Below are positions 25,320 to 38,463 of a stretch of DNA of 64,000 nt, piece after piece. Origin of the DNA: Micromussa lordhowensis (taxonomy: Eukaryota; Cnidaria; Anthozoa; Scleractinia; Lobophylliidae); the NCBI GenBank assembly GCA_964020085.1, contig OZ026596.1, positions 8,139,239-8,203,238 of the forward strand, written 5' to 3'. Position 1 is the stretch's first letter. Each line of letters starts with the position of its first letter. The position numbers and the translations under genes were made by a program. The notes beneath the pieces are model-generated. The model did not search any database, was not told where the DNA came from, and saw only the letters and a program-made list of their open reading frames with translations.

Positions 25320-25720
25320 GCTTGTAATTTAACAACTGCCACCGGAAATGTACTCGAATGGGTTCCTTTAAACGTTATCTTATAACTTACGACAGTCAGA
25401 ACAGCTTAGATCGGCCGGAAGATAGCCAATTACAGCTCAGTGACTTACAATATGACAGTGCAATCAAATGATTTCCTTTTACGTTGGGAGCTTGACTAAC
25501 TCAGGCATTCAGTTACAGCTATTCACTTACAAGAGACTGTAACTTAACAGTGCATTCGAATGGCTTCCTTTCATGTTGGTTAACAACCATTTAGAACATG
25601 ACCAAGTCAGGCGTGTAATTTCACTGTGCACTCGAATGGCTTCCTTTTTACGTTAGTTAGGCTTTTAATTTGACAGTTCTCATTGACATCTGGTGCAATC
25701 AAACGGCTCCCTTTTCCTTT
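25320..25720. repeat. Degenerate tandem repeat, about five copies
   Basis: The phrase GTAACTTAACAGTGCATTCG followed by AATGGCTTCCTTT and ACGTT recurs at about 25321, 25446, 25537, 25614 and 25661, with variable spacing and substitutions. No coding potential. Confidence 0.55.
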
Positions 25721-25749
25721 GCTATAGACTTTTTATCTATCAGATATCA

Positions 25750-26205
25750 AAACCGTTCCACAATTTTCCACTCTTATTTATCACTGCAGCGACTAACTCC
25801 CTCTGGGGTACAATTCTGCTCTTTAGGCCCACAAAAACGTTTGTTACCATTAAAAAGGAAGCAAATGTATGACGGCGTTTGAATCAAATAATTCCCATGG
25901 AATATGATTTCTACAATATTCAAAAGCTATACCTAAACAAAATTACTGATCGAATAAGATTTCAGACTGAGAACGGCTCTACATGCTACAGACAAATAAG
26001 AACAAGGATAAACGTTTTATTTTGTGCGTTAATTTGCCTGTAAATTTTCGGGCCAAAATCCGACTTCCTTTGTTCGTCACCAAAAAAATAATATTTGAAT
26101 TCATCGCTTTTCTTTATCATATATACATTCATTCATAATTCATTGCATGATAACACGAAGAATAAGTGACAAGCGTGACTCAATCTCTTTACTGTGCTTT
26201 TCAAT
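25750..26205. other. Intergenic, no feature recognised
   Basis: A/T-rich, no supported frame or repeat. Confidence 0.4.
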
Positions 26206-26209
26206 AACA

Positions 26210-26443
26210 TGTGGACTCTAAAATTCAAAGCTCAACCAACTAATGCGTTTTTCGCTACCGTCAATCAAATGTTCGGCGGCTCTTTCCAGCTTCTGACTAC
26301 TGCCGAGCGCGCGGTAATCAAATCAAATCGTTGAGCACAGTTCTGACAACATAGTCGGAAGCTGGCAGGAGCCGCCGAACATTTGATTGACGGTAGCAAA
26401 AAACGCATTTGTCGGTTGAGCTTTGAATTTTAGAGTCCACACT
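26210..26443. repeat. Palindromic repeat next to a MITE
   Basis: The left arm (GTGGACTCTAAAATTCAAAG ... TCAATCAAATGTTCGGCGGC) is repeated inverted at the right (GCCGCCGAACATTTGATTGA ... CTTTGAATTTTAGAGTCCAC). Arms of about 90 nt flank a spacer of about 50 nt. Confidence 0.8.
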
Positions 26444-26805
26444 ACCCCGGAGAAATTTGAAACCGGCGTTTTCAATCCTAAAACGCATCAAATGTTTTCC
26501 GTCCGCATTACGCCGGAGAAATCTGTAAACGCAACAATAACCGGTCATTCTGTATTTCTTTTTGAGGAAAGCTCGGGCAGGGAAATCACATGATTATCGT
26601 GATGCCATCGTTGTCGATAAGCGCCTTTTTCAAAAGTCTTCCGCCCGCACTAAAACGCAAAGTCGCCGTTTTCAAATTCCTTCAGTTTGGAGAGCGTTTT
26701 CGAAAAGCTCTGTTTTTTTCAAGGATTAGTGTGGACGGAAGGCCAAAGTGTAGAAATAAAGCTGCGTTTTCAGCTTTCTCCTAGTGTGGACAAGGCTTAA
26801 GAGTA
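26443..26805. mobile_element. MITE, intact relative of the 12985-13880 element
   Basis: The termini are mirrored: CACACTACCCCGGAGAAATT at the left and GCTTTCTCCTAGTGTGGAC at the right. The interior shares AAAGCTCGGGCAGGGAAATC and ACTAAAACGCAAAG with the interrupted copy. Confidence 0.65.
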
Positions 26806-26809
26806 AAAC

Positions 26810-29085
26810 GAATGGTACAAAGTACATAATTATTATATTATGCATTCAATATAACCATGCATTCACAAGAAATATTGGGCCGCCTTCTGTACTTTGGAAA
26901 TGAACTTCTTACTCTTCTGTTGCCAGCCTTTTTATTGAAATAATAAGCCGTTTTCTGAAAGGTCACTTACGTTTACAACTGCACTTAACGGTCAATTTTC
27001 TCACCAGAAACGTTTTAGGTTTTTTGTTCACTTTCAATAGCAAGATGTTCTTTTTTTATCCTTTTTGTGAAACATATGTTTTCAAGGGATACTCGCCGGT
27101 ATCACTGCAGGAGGCAATGTGGTTTCACGTTGGCGCTTGAACTATATGAAGCTGGACGAAACAAATATAGTCGTTACAGCGAAGCGAACAAGGCTTATAT
27201 CCCCCACGAGGCTCATACAACATCAGCGTATTCTGAAAGAACTAGAGGGAATCTAGGTGAAGTTTTCGTTTTAAAAATGTGTTTCAGGAACACCGGCTGT
27301 TTTAGAAAGTGTCCTAGGAATATTGGCCGCCATTCCGGTTTGTTTGCGTCATGACGTCACTCGCGCGCTTTGCTATTGCCAAAGCCTGGGAAAATATTTT
27401 GAACGGGCGCACAGCGAGTAAACGTTTGCGTGCTTAGTCGGGGAACCAGTCAATGAAAGAAAGAATGACCGCTCTCGAGCAACCGCAAAATTATCAACGA
27501 ACAAAAATTCCAATATCCACTTGTACTTAACTCTGAGCCACTTTCCATATTCACTAAAATATTGACCTCTCTTAAAGGAACCTTAAGTGGTTCCAAATAA
27601 ACAAACCAACTTTTGTGAAAAGAGTTCATTTCAAATATTGACTTCGCAAAGAGCGGTTAATTAATTGAAAATTTCACCACATGCACGCAAGATGGAGTAG
27701 TCCAGCATTTGTAGGTGAGCCTGGACTGAGTTGAAGAAACTAGAGAGTTGTTTGTTCGGATAAGCGCTCATTTCTTAATTCTCAAACCCATATGCGGCCC
27801 GACTTTGCCGGGGTCTTGCTCCAGTCGTTCAGCAAAATTGTGCCCATGCACTCGTCTGGCAGAGTAGACAAATATTCGTTGACGGAATGTGCCACTGCAA
27901 ATTCCTGATCATGTCAGTGTTTATTTACACCTCAAGTGTTCTATGCATGAGCAGAAAACACATCTATAAAAGGAACTTGCTCATCTAAAATACAGTATTA
28001 CAGAGACGTGCTCAAAACGGTCAGACAGTCACTATACTAAGTTACTAATCAAGGCAGACCGCAGTAATTGGACCAAATATTTCGCATCTAAGATTAGAAT
28101 AGACTTGACTTTAGACAATGATATTGGCACAATTTCATAAAAGCTAGGTTTATTTTTGGCCCTTCTAAAGGAACAGCTGGGCTTTTTAAAAATAGCATCT
28201 GTAAAAACCTCAAACGGTTTCTAACAACGCCAGCCAGATCACCAAAACACAAGTAAAAGATCAACCTCACTCGTGACAAGAACACGCGAGTTTCGACGAT
28301 GCGCGCGTGTGAGGAGGACAGAGTACACGCATGATCACAGCAAATCTCTCTTTGGATCACAACTTTGCGATGGTCGCTACAATCTGACACGGTCGAATCT
28401 ACGTAGCCTAGAAGAGACATACAGAATACTTAACACTTTTCCCATTTTAGCGACTGTTTTATCAACAATCTTTTTTAGCAAGGGAATTAATCTATCTACA
28501 ACCGACAGAAACAGATGTCCAAAACTGTCAAATAATTTTCTGTACTTGCTCTCTTACATATTTTAAATTGTTTTAAGTAACAACATTTGACATTTGTAGT
28601 ATATTTAACATATGTAGCATGTTACAGATAAGGTAACAATAATATTATTGTCATCTTACTTTAATGAGATTGGAGGCTTTGTATGGTCTTTGGATGTTAT
28701 TAACAACAACTTCATTTTCACCACAATGGTGAAAATAAAGTTGTTGTTGAGATAAAGTTGTTGTTGTTGTTGTCTTATATCTCAGTCCTCAATCATTTCT
28801 AAAACAATTCTTGAATTTGATTGGTTTTCAGGACACCATATCAGCAGCTAACATGAGAGCATGATAAGCTTTGTTGTTCCATGAGAGCTTTTCTTGATCA
28901 GGGGTCTCTGCTTTTGTTTTTGGGTCTTCATTTTTGTGTTTTGGGGTCTTTGTTTTCGATTAAGCTTATAATATCTACCCATTAGCATGTGTTGTCTCTA
29001 CTGTGATAAGCAGCATGGGCTAAAACCCATGCGATAGACAACAGATGATAGATGATAGACAATGGACAATACACAATAGACAATA
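26810..29085. other. Intergenic, no gene recognised
   Basis: Open frames at 27067-27354 and 28094-28566 lack motifs. At 28720-28775 AATAAAGTTG followed by (TTG)n resembles a retroelement tail. Confidence 0.4.
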
Positions 29086-29089
29086 GACC

Positions 29090-30620
29090 ATAGAATTTCA
29101 ATTTCTCAAAAACTAGTGGCTTTTGTGACGCAACAACATACCAAAGCGGGGAAGCGACATGTGAAAAATTTGTCACACAATCTTTAGGGATATGATTTCC
29201 ATATAAAAACGAGTTGGCCTGCAATGTCACATTAGTTATTACAGATTGAATGCAGTTGGCAGTGGTATAAACATGATGCGGTGGACAACCAACACATTAT
29301 GTACGTGCTCTTCTATTTTGACTGGTAATCGAGCCAAGTGTGGCCCACGGCGAGGGGGCTACAAGTGATCACACCTTAGTTTGGAAACCTGGTTTTAAGC
29401 TGCTTTGGCAAAGGTTTCCACAAGTCAACTAATTTCCAACCCGTTAAGTAGGAAAAGAATGAAACCCCTGACAGAAAATGCACAACAAAAGAATTTAGAT
29501 TCTGACACACTGAACTTGTCGCTTCTGGCCAGGTAGTTAGCTTGTGATCATAACTGGAGATGAACCTTTTCCCCTGAAGAAAAACCTTGTTCCAGGCCTA
29601 AACACCGCAAGTTGGCAAAAGATATGCTTTATCATGCCTTACATGCAGGAAATGGCCTTGAGCATATATTTCCATTGAAACAAAATCAATTACTGGGAAT
29701 ACCAGTAATGGAGGTGACGTGGCCGAGTGGTTTAGGGCGCTGGATTTGAAATCTGGAGGCCCCTGGTTCAAACCCTTCACCCTACCACTATCTGGATTTG
29801 TTCTCGGTAGTCCCGAGTTCAAATCCTTGACCGCGTTGTGTACATACCAACTGGTCAGCCTCCAACCAGTTGGGATTCTTAACAATTTATGTTCTATTTG
29901 AAATATTTGTTTGTTTATTTTTTAGTGTCCCCAATTAGCACATCAGTGCTAAACACATACGACACTTAAATAAAGTTATTATTATACCAAAAATATACCC
30001 TGAAAACCCTAGAGTCAATCAGGTGCTGTTTGTGAATCAGTGTTAATAGTTGTCTTACGTGACTTTTCCTTGCCTCCTCTCCCCCGCGACTGTATACTTA
30101 TGACGCACTTTAGTGACCACAACCAGATCTGCTGTATGTGTGTGTATGGGAATGGGGGGGGGGGGGGGTGAGCATGAGGGAGAGCGAGCGAGCGGCATTC
30201 CCCACTCAGGCTTAGCCAAAATGTGTTCTTTTTTTATCAAAGGACAAACTGGCCTGGTCATCCCAGAGCTTGTAGCCCCCTCCCCACGGGCCACACTTAG
30301 TTTGATTACCAGTCGCCATTCAGAAATTGAAAAGCACTTATATAACATGTGTTAGCCATTCACCGCGCCATGCCCATACTATTACAGACTGCATTCAGTC
30401 TCTAAACATTCACGTGACATTGCGGGCCAACTCGTTTTTATATGGAAATTATATCCCTTAAGATTGCGTGATAAATTTGTCACACGTACGTCCCCGTGTT
30501 CGTGTGACGTTGCTTCACAAAAACCACTGGTTTTTGAAAATCAGTCGTTAGAGATTGCGTGATAAAGTTCTGGCATATCGTCCATCGCCTGGGTTTTAGC
30601 ACATGCCGTGATAAGCATAC
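29090..30620. repeat. Large diverged inverted repeat around a SINE
   Basis: The left arm (about 29090-29375) and right arm (about 30262-30620) are reverse complements at very roughly 70-80% by eye. The mirrored phrases are ACGAGTTGGCCTGCAATGTC with CATTGCGGGCCAACTCGT, and AGTGTGGCCCACGGC with CCACGGGCCACACTT. The spacer holds a tRNA-derived SINE and a G run (about 30155-30168). Confidence 0.7.
29712..29985 (+). mobile_element. tRNA-Ser(UGA)-derived SINE
   Basis: The head resembles a serine tRNA: A box TGGCCGAGTGG at 29720-29730, anticodon-loop sequence TTTGAAA (anticodon TGA), and B box GGTTCAAACCC at 29765-29775. A non-tRNA body follows, with a tail AATAAAGTTATTATTAT. The long variable arm of a true tRNA-Ser is missing, so it is a SINE and not a tRNA gene. 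Confidence 0.8.
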
Positions 30621-30943
30621 ACGCAGACTTATAGAAGTTGATCCACATACCGTTATAGTGTAAGTTTTCTCTCTCAAGTCACTTGAAAAGAAGGCTCAAA
30701 AAGTAGCCTACATAAAACAAGTTACTTAAATCAAAAAATCTGAGTACCAACAAAGTCGGAAAAAAGAAGTATTCACCTGCAAACTTCTCTTTTACAACAC
30801 CAACACAAACACAACCATGGTCGCCGCCATATTTAAAACTTCCCCCGCGTGCTGCCTCGTTCTGGCTGAGCGATATGATTGGTCCCTCGGCATGTTTTGC
30901 TCGAGTCGCGTCAAATTCGAATCACACAAAGAAGAACTCAGCG

Positions 30944-33900
30944 ATGGCTGCAGGTTGTGTTTACTGGCTTGCGGGGCACAGTTTGAACGAAATTTCGAAA
31001 GCCCTGGAGGTATTCAGAGATCACGATGGATGGATAGGTGAGTTTGTTCATCTTCCATTCTTCAATCTTTTAGTTAAAGCACATTAAAATGCAGCTAAAT
31101 GTTAGTCTTCGAATAGAATTGGGCCGGCTGCATGGGATCATTATCGCTTATGCTTAAATCTATTCCTTTTTAGACGATAACGATACCACGACATATCTTG
31201 CGTTTGGATATCAAAGTTCTGAATTTCAAAGCACCTGCGACTCCCTAAAACACGCAAGATTACAAAGACCTGTAGAATTTCTAATAAACTTGTACAGAGA
31301 ACATGGAACCAAGAAGCCATTCTGCGACTCCATCTTTGATCTGAAGGAACAGCTGATAGCTCTCCAACTGGTCATGGCACAACTCAACAAAGAGGTATGG
31401 AAACTATTTCACACTTTGTGTACTTTTGAGAAAATTCAGTGCATAGGACGTTTTCTTCATCCTAAAGGCTAAAAAAGATAAATTGATGAGGGATGTACAG
31501 ATCAGACGCTCAGTGTACATAATTTTGCACATTTTACTCTTTTTTTCCAGGTGAGTTGTAATATAGGGTTAACCTCCAAACTCTCCTTTTCAAATTTTTT
31601 GAATAAAGGTGTATGTATGTACATGTATGTAAAAGAGAGAAAGGAGAATTCATTGCCCCCAATTGCTATTTGCTATTTATCACTTGCTATATCAAGTTTC
31701 AGTAAAATAGCTAGATAAATGGAAGCAATGGGCAGGCATTATAGCACATCAATGATAATCAGTTTTCTAGTGCCCATTTTTACATGAAGAGAGGCACAGG
31801 AGTAAAACATGTTTTATATTATTTTAAGTATGATAAATTTTCTGAACACAAAACACAATCTGGACAGGATTGAGATGACAGCAAAAACAGTGGTTGTTAA
31901 ATTATCTCATTTAGGAAACAGGAGAGTTCACAGTGAAAATGCAAGATGTCCTGGATACACACAAAGCTATCATGAAACGCAAGTTATCTATGGATGATGA
32001 TGACAATGACCCAGTGACAAAGTTATGTACTGCCTATGATAAGTTTTTGTCCCACTGCAATTCTGTAGACTTTGCCGATGTCCTTCAGAGGGTGAAGACA
32101 TATTTCATCATGGACAGTGATCTTAAGGACATCTTCCAAACTTCTCATCAGTTTGTTGTGTTTGGGAAACCCAAGACAGAACTGGAGGTGAGAGTCAAGC
32201 ATTACACAAATTACTTTAATTTTTATTATTTTCCTGTGAGTGGCTAACTTGCAGTTAGGAATGTAAAACAGAAGCAGCCAGGCTGCACCAAAATGTTAAG
32301 GACTAAAAGGGGGTGTTAATGTCTCCCTAATATGGACACTTATCTAGAGAATTCTAGACAGTTCATTGGCCTTAGAAAAAACAGAGTTCTCATCTCTACG
32401 TCTATAAATATGGTCATCTCATTTTCACTTGGCCAAAACTATGACTCATTCTCTTGAACTTTATTTACCTTGATCAAAGATCAGATTTCAGATTAAGTTT
32501 TATGCTAATGTGATTACATTGTAAAATTCTTAGCAACAAATCCTTCTGCTGGTTGCTGGAAACAGGACAATGGTGTGCTTTACAGGGACAAAAGGTGAAT
32601 TGCAAATAAATGATTACCTTCATAAGGGCCTTACAATTGATGGAGGGGTGCACAGGATATCTTAATTTAATATTTTCATCTAATATTAAATCCTACATTT
32701 CATACTAAAGACAAGCACAGGTTTGATTGATTTACATTTATTTAATAGAGTGAAGTAAAGCCTTTTTCCCCTTTGCACTCAACATGTACATTCAATTTAA
32801 GGAGGCCATTCACACCTGCTGCTCCTGTACTCATGATGTGACTTTGGTTATAAAATTCCATCAAACAAACTTTCATTTCTCATTCTTTCTATCTTTCTTC
32901 TTCCAACATGCAGATTGTAATCATTTCCTGTCTGAGAAAACAGTAGATTTATTCTTGCATGGAGGGTTAGAAGTAAATGCAGGCCAGTCACCAGACTCTC
33001 CAACACAAAGGACTTGCAAACCAACTGTGCCAGTTAAATCTCGTGAGGAGGTGGCTAAGGTAAAGCAATTTGTTTAGTCAGAGGTTTTGTCCTGGTTTCA
33101 CATGAGGACTACAAAGTAGAAGAAAGAAAGGAAATCACTGTCTTGTGGTGTTCAATCCATCTGTACAGCACATTTGAAGTGCATGTACCTCCAAAAGTCA
33201 TCAGGAAAGGAAAGGAAAAGGGTGCTTCAGTATCTAAAAATTAATTACTCTTGGACTTGCGGTAATATTCAATGGATTATCTGGACATTACTTTAATTTG
33301 ACAGGATCAATTGCTCAAGGTTTTCCTTAGCTACCTCAGGCTTCTGGTCAATTCCAGAGATGAACTGGCTCTCTCTCAAGCCATCAACATACCCTACAGA
33401 GAATTAGCTCACAAGCAGTTCACAGCATTGAGGAAAGTGGCCAGAGAGAAGAACATGCCCATGTTTCAGGTATCCACAAGCTACATGTACGTATTAGCAT
33501 CATGCAATGCTTTTATTCAGGACTTGAAACTTGGGCACTCAAAATTTCCTATGGATTTGGCCAATAAAAGCAAACAATAAGAATTACATGTAAGCAACAT
33601 AATAGTCATTAGGGTTGCCACAGTCAGGGAATAATTTTTTGCTTTCAGAATAGCATCATGCAAAATGATTGATTTTGATAGGTACTATTCGAGTGACGCA
33701 TGCTGGAACGGTAGTTTTGGCTAGTTTTTTTTATTTTTATTATTTGCCAAGCTAATTCAAGGTCAGTGAAAATTGCTCAGAGGTCAGGAAACGTTTTAGA
33801 TTCTGATGAGTGGCAATCCTGAACATGTACCGACGGTGGAAGAGGTGTCTGTCTGTGAGTGGACAGAACTGCTTTACATGTAGTCATAAAGTGTCCAAAA

Positions 33901-34694
33901 GTACACAATCAAAATGTGATGTAACATTGTAGCAGTCAGTCCTATCCAAGTATTCCATGACTTTTCAAAAAATAATTTATTGTTCTTTTATCCATCCCTG
34001 CAGACAGCTGTGTCCTTTATTCTGAGGATACGTCTGGGTGGAAAGAGTTATGCGCCAAGTGATGACAACCCACTTCTCCCTTTAACTAAGGTACATGTAC
34101 AAGGAATAACAAGCTTTACCAATAGACTTTTTTTTAGAGTCATGGCATTCAAGGATGGACACAAACGTTGTGAATGAAAGAAGTCTTTCTGCACACTTGT
34201 ACTCCTTTGTTTCCAGTTTAAACTCTTCCCTGGTCTGGTCAACTTGTGGCAAGTCTAAATCTGCATGTAACTGCAATGCTTTAAAATTCAAAATGTTGAA
34301 GACCTTCTCTTTTGAAAAAAACTTCATTGTCAGGAATGTTGTGTTTTGTTCTTTCTAATTAGTTGAAAGTACCCAATAAAAATTTACTACTAAATGAAAA
34401 TTGTTTATATAATATTGTAGGGCCTTGGTGAATTTGTGACGTTTTTTCAAAAGTTGCAAAACATTTGTGAAGAAACAGCTGATGCAAAGTAAGAATACCC
34501 TTACAATCATTTCCATTGTAGTTACAAACTACAATCTATAACTGTTTGTAATCATTGTCTTTTATTGGTTATGCTAAAACTACAGAAGTGCAAAGTTTAC
34601 ATGTACTTTATGTGTTCAGGACACCTTTCAATAAGATAATTTGGTTTTATCAACTAGGTTGATAATGTGAATTGGCCACCGTAAAGAGATTCGG

Positions 34695-34725
<31 letters not shown>

Positions 34726-37262
34726 GGAGGGCTAACACTTGAAACATCAGCTTCCGAATCTCTTTACGGTGGCCAATTCACATTATCAACCCAGTTGATA
34801 AAACCAAATTATCTTGTAAGACTCCCACTGACGCAGCACCACAGTTTCTTTAGAAACTTGCCCCCTTTACACCTTTCAATAAGACACAAAGGGCGTGTTT
34901 AAAACACAAAATGGAGAAATGGCGGAATGGCACTTAAAATTGTGGGATACAGTTAACCCATACAATTATTGAGAGCTAACCACCTTCAAGTCAGTGATAT
35001 TTAGGCTAACCAAAGCACCATTTAGGCTAACTGGAGTGACATTTCGCCATTTCGTGTTTTAAACACGCCCAGACACAAACTCTGCTTAATCAACGGTTTT
35101 TCTGTCTCACTACCGCCAATCATTGTTAGTAGTAGATCTGTCAGGAAAAAGAAGTTTACTTCTAATCAATGGGTTGAAAAGGTCACTTCTCTGGGTTGTG
35201 ATTGGTATATTACGATCCATTTTGTTTGTCTCTTCATTTCAAGCGTTGTTGGTCATCATCAGTAACTGTGATTGACGACAGCCAAAACTCCAATCATCTA
35301 AGAAAATCATCAACTTGGGTAAACAGCTGATTTCCAGTTCATGTTGAGTAACAACTGCCACCAAATTTCACAGAACTGATAATCATTTGAAGAAAAATCA
35401 TGAAAGTTGCAATTAGAAGAGAGGGCATTTAAAAAATTTTTTCAAGTAACAAATTTAAAATAAATATCAAGTTGAGCAGTTCTCTAACCAAAAAAAGCTA
35501 TTGCAGCTGGGACAAACTCTAAATAGATCTTTCTCATATAAAATTACTGTTTTATTTTTACATTGTACTCTTTTTCAGAGCTGCCATCTTTCGAATTATT
35601 AACATGCTTAAAGTCAGCATTACAAAATCCAAGGAAAGAGTTTTCACAAATGAATGCATTGGTGAAGTCCTTGATTCCCTGAAACAAAAGGTGGAACAAC
35701 TGAGCAGTGAAAGCCACGACACTGACAAGATTGCATCCACAATAGTTGGGATGAATGTGTATCTCTTGATTCAGGCTGTGCTTGACCAACAAGTGAAGCA
35801 AACATGTCTTCAAGAATATCAAACAAGTGATGTGAATTGTGCACTGATGACCCCAGAAACAACTCACGGAAAATCTAAAGTGCGCTCAATGCTCAGCCAA
35901 TTCAGGTAAAGATAAGCTATGTTACAGCTCTCATAATAAGAAAAAACAGGGTTCGTATGGGTCCTGGAAAACCTGGAAAGTCCTGGAATTTTGTTGTGGC
36001 ATTTTCCAGGACTGGAAAGTCCTGGAAAAAGGCTACTGGTCCTGGAAAGTTCTGGAAATCTCTTTAACTCAAGTAAAAAATATGAAATGTATGGCGGACA
36101 GTAAGATGAATATCCTGGGAGTACAAAGGTTGATGTGAATTTTAGAGTCCTGGAAAAGTCCTGGAAATTTTTTCCTGAAAAAGGGTACGAACCCTGAAAA
36201 AACAGTAGTAAATTGGTTTAAAATTTCAGTTCAGAAAAGAATTACAGGAAATAAACAGTAAAGTTTTTATTAGAGATTTTGTTATTTCTGTCTAGAACTC
36301 CTGATCCTGAATCTCAAGAGGAAGCTGTAACACCAACAAAGAAACAGCCGCCAGAAAAGGTACTGTAAAATGGCCTTCAGATTTTGGCGAACAATAAACA
36401 TGTTAGCATTATAGATACGTGTAGTACATGTACATGAACATGGTTCATGTGTCAGTTGTGTAAAGAATAATTCAAGACTGTTCAAACCCAGGGTGTGGAA
36501 GCTATCAAGGCTGTGCTCTAAGCAAAATTGCAAGGTGCCCAAGGCTTCTTATGTAGGAAACCTTGGGTGCCCAGCTCTAACAAGCTTTGATAAGAATGAA
36601 GTTAAACAAGTCGCCCACAGACAACACTTAGTTGCCTGAGGCACCCCGGCGCTGCTAGACCACAGCCCTGGCTATGTTGAGTTCTTATGCAATACACAGT
36701 CTCACGGCACCTGACAAAATTCCCACAGGGAGGGGGGGGAGGGGGCTATGTGCACCTTGATGAGCTAGCATCCCACTTGGGGTCAGTAGTACAATGACAA
36801 CAACAGAAACTTGCTAACAAGTGCTTTTGATCTTTTCAGCAGAAGCCATTTGGCAGCTACAGAAAAGTTTGTGGTGACATGAGCTGGGCAAAACCTGCTG
36901 TCGGCATCAAAATTGGACCAAGTCCTGCCACCAAAAGGGACCAGATGATGGATGCTGCTATTAGCACTGACATAATCTCATCCCACAAGAACAGCGTCAT
37001 CGAGGAATGCATTGAGGGTACACCAAAGTGCCACAGCAAGAAAAGAACTTTAAAAGAATCTATGTGTGACAAAGAGAATATACCCAGTGAAGACAGTACT
37101 GATAGGGAAGTGTCAAAACCGCCAGCAAAACGACTCCTCCTTGAAAGAGACACAACTGCAAAAACGAACTCCAAAGGCAAAGTTACAGGGAAGGCAAAGT
37201 CAAACAGAAAACAGATTAAATTACTACAAGGGCAGAGACAGCTTACTAATTTTTTCCGCTGA
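30944..37262 (+). CDS. PARPBP: PARPBP/PARI, PCNA-interacting partner (11 exons)
   Basis: PARI is a UvrD-helicase-like protein without ATPase motifs that docks on PCNA at replication forks and removes RAD51 to restrain recombination. Exons: 30944-31037, 31174-31394, 31915-32187, 32534-32594, 32914-33059, 33305-33469, 34004-34090, 34421-34488, 35579-35905, 36296-36359, 36840-37262. All are GT-AG and join in frame to 642 residues (human 579). Family marks: LIALQLVMAQLNKE, ETGEFTVKMQDVLDTHK, and UvrD-like NSRDELALSQAINIPYREL. The lysine-rich C-terminus has a KEN box (DKENIP, about 37070-37085) and ends with a canonical PIP box QRQLTNFF as the last residues. The N-terminal roughly 60 residues look longer than in vertebrates. 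The 61-nt fourth exon was inferred from phase; it reads QQILLLVAGNRTMVCFTG. Confidence 0.93.
34633..34815. mobile_element. Foldback MITE in PARPBP intron 8
   Basis: Arms of about 75 nt (AAGATAATTTGGTTTTATCA ... TTCGGAAGCTGACGTTTTG, mirrored to TCTT) with a central hairpin GTTAGCCCTTCGTCGGAGGG around 34710-34735. Confidence 0.9.
35947..36196. mobile_element. hAT-like MITE in PARPBP intron 9
   Basis: Ends CAGGGTTCGTA and TACGAACCCTG; the interior is rich in CCTGGAAAGTCCTGGAA. A relative lies at 45536-45910. Confidence 0.75.
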
Positions 37263-38463
37263 TGGATGTCTAATATACAGTAATATTATCATCAAATTTA
37301 ATATCTCAGTCAAGACATCTAAGAATAATTTATCATCACTTAGGCAGCAACTAACAAACTCAAATTTTTATTGTAACATTCTAAAACCTCTTTGCCTCTC
37401 GTCAGTGAAGTCTTTCTTATGGAAAGACCTATATCAAGACTTTTACCGGGTAAAAGTTACATTCAGACATTTTTTCCTTTAAGAACACAGCCTACAAAAG
37501 ATAAAATCATCCAATTGTACATTAGATTTTTAGTTAGAAGCTACAGTGCACATGTTCATCCAATTCTCAAAGGATTCAGTAACATTTTAAAATTAACATT
37601 CTTTATAAGAATACAATAATGATTATCTTAATATATAATTACCATGCAACTGACTTGTTTTTATGTACAAATAGCAAAACAAAATTTGAATTTACTTTTA
37701 CCGTTAGCTTTTTGAGGATTAAAGACTACTTTGTTTTCAGTTGCTCAAACTTTTAATGTTAGTTGACAGGTTAAAACTTTAGTTTGTTTCAAGCCGTTTC
37801 TTTGAAGTAACTGGAAACAAATCATGTACTGTCTATGTTAACATTTTTTAAGTAAAACAAGGGAGAATTTAGGTTGTTTTAGCATACTTGATTACTAGTT
37901 ACTACTAAGAAGTAGTAGGTAGCACAGTGCTCCCGTGTTTCAGTTTCTGCCGAGTCCACGTTGTGTTGCAACTGTAGTTACATGTACTGCTAACAGTTGA
38001 ATCCTGCTATCCTAAACTCTCAAGGAAGATGGCCAAGACTAAAATATTAATGACTGAAACCCTTTTCTAAGGGAAAATGATTTGAGTTCAAGATGTAGAT
38101 ACTGGCTTCTAGATAAGGCAGGGTTCAAGTGTACTCTGTTAAGTAGCTAACTGTTAAAAATAAAAGGTGTAAGGTGGCCTGATATCAACAACCACCATTT
38201 TCATGTCCCGACTAGCCGATGTATACTGCAGGCTGATAACATTATTTCTCTGTTCTCTGTAGCTGTTTTGATGTTTTAACTTTAGTAAAATGAACTGTCT
38301 TGTCTGACAATCATTTCTAATATCAACTGTGATTACCAAATGAAACCCATTCACCACCAGGCATTAACAAAGCGAGTCCACATGTCCGATCACTGTTCTA
38401 CATGATTTGCGTCAAACAACATCAAATGCCAGAACCATCTCCTCAGTTTATAGAATGAGCAGT
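37263..38463. other. Tail-to-tail intergenic region PARPBP / MDC1
   Basis: Holds the 3' UTRs of both genes. No further coding sequence; two open frames on plus (to 37482 and 37619) are A/T-rich chance frames after the PARPBP stop. Confidence 0.5.

Noticed and set aside
34690..34770. Hairpin resembling a hammerhead ribozyme in the foldback element
   Set aside because: GAAAC is present but the required CUGANGA core is not; the sequence is explained by the palindrome.
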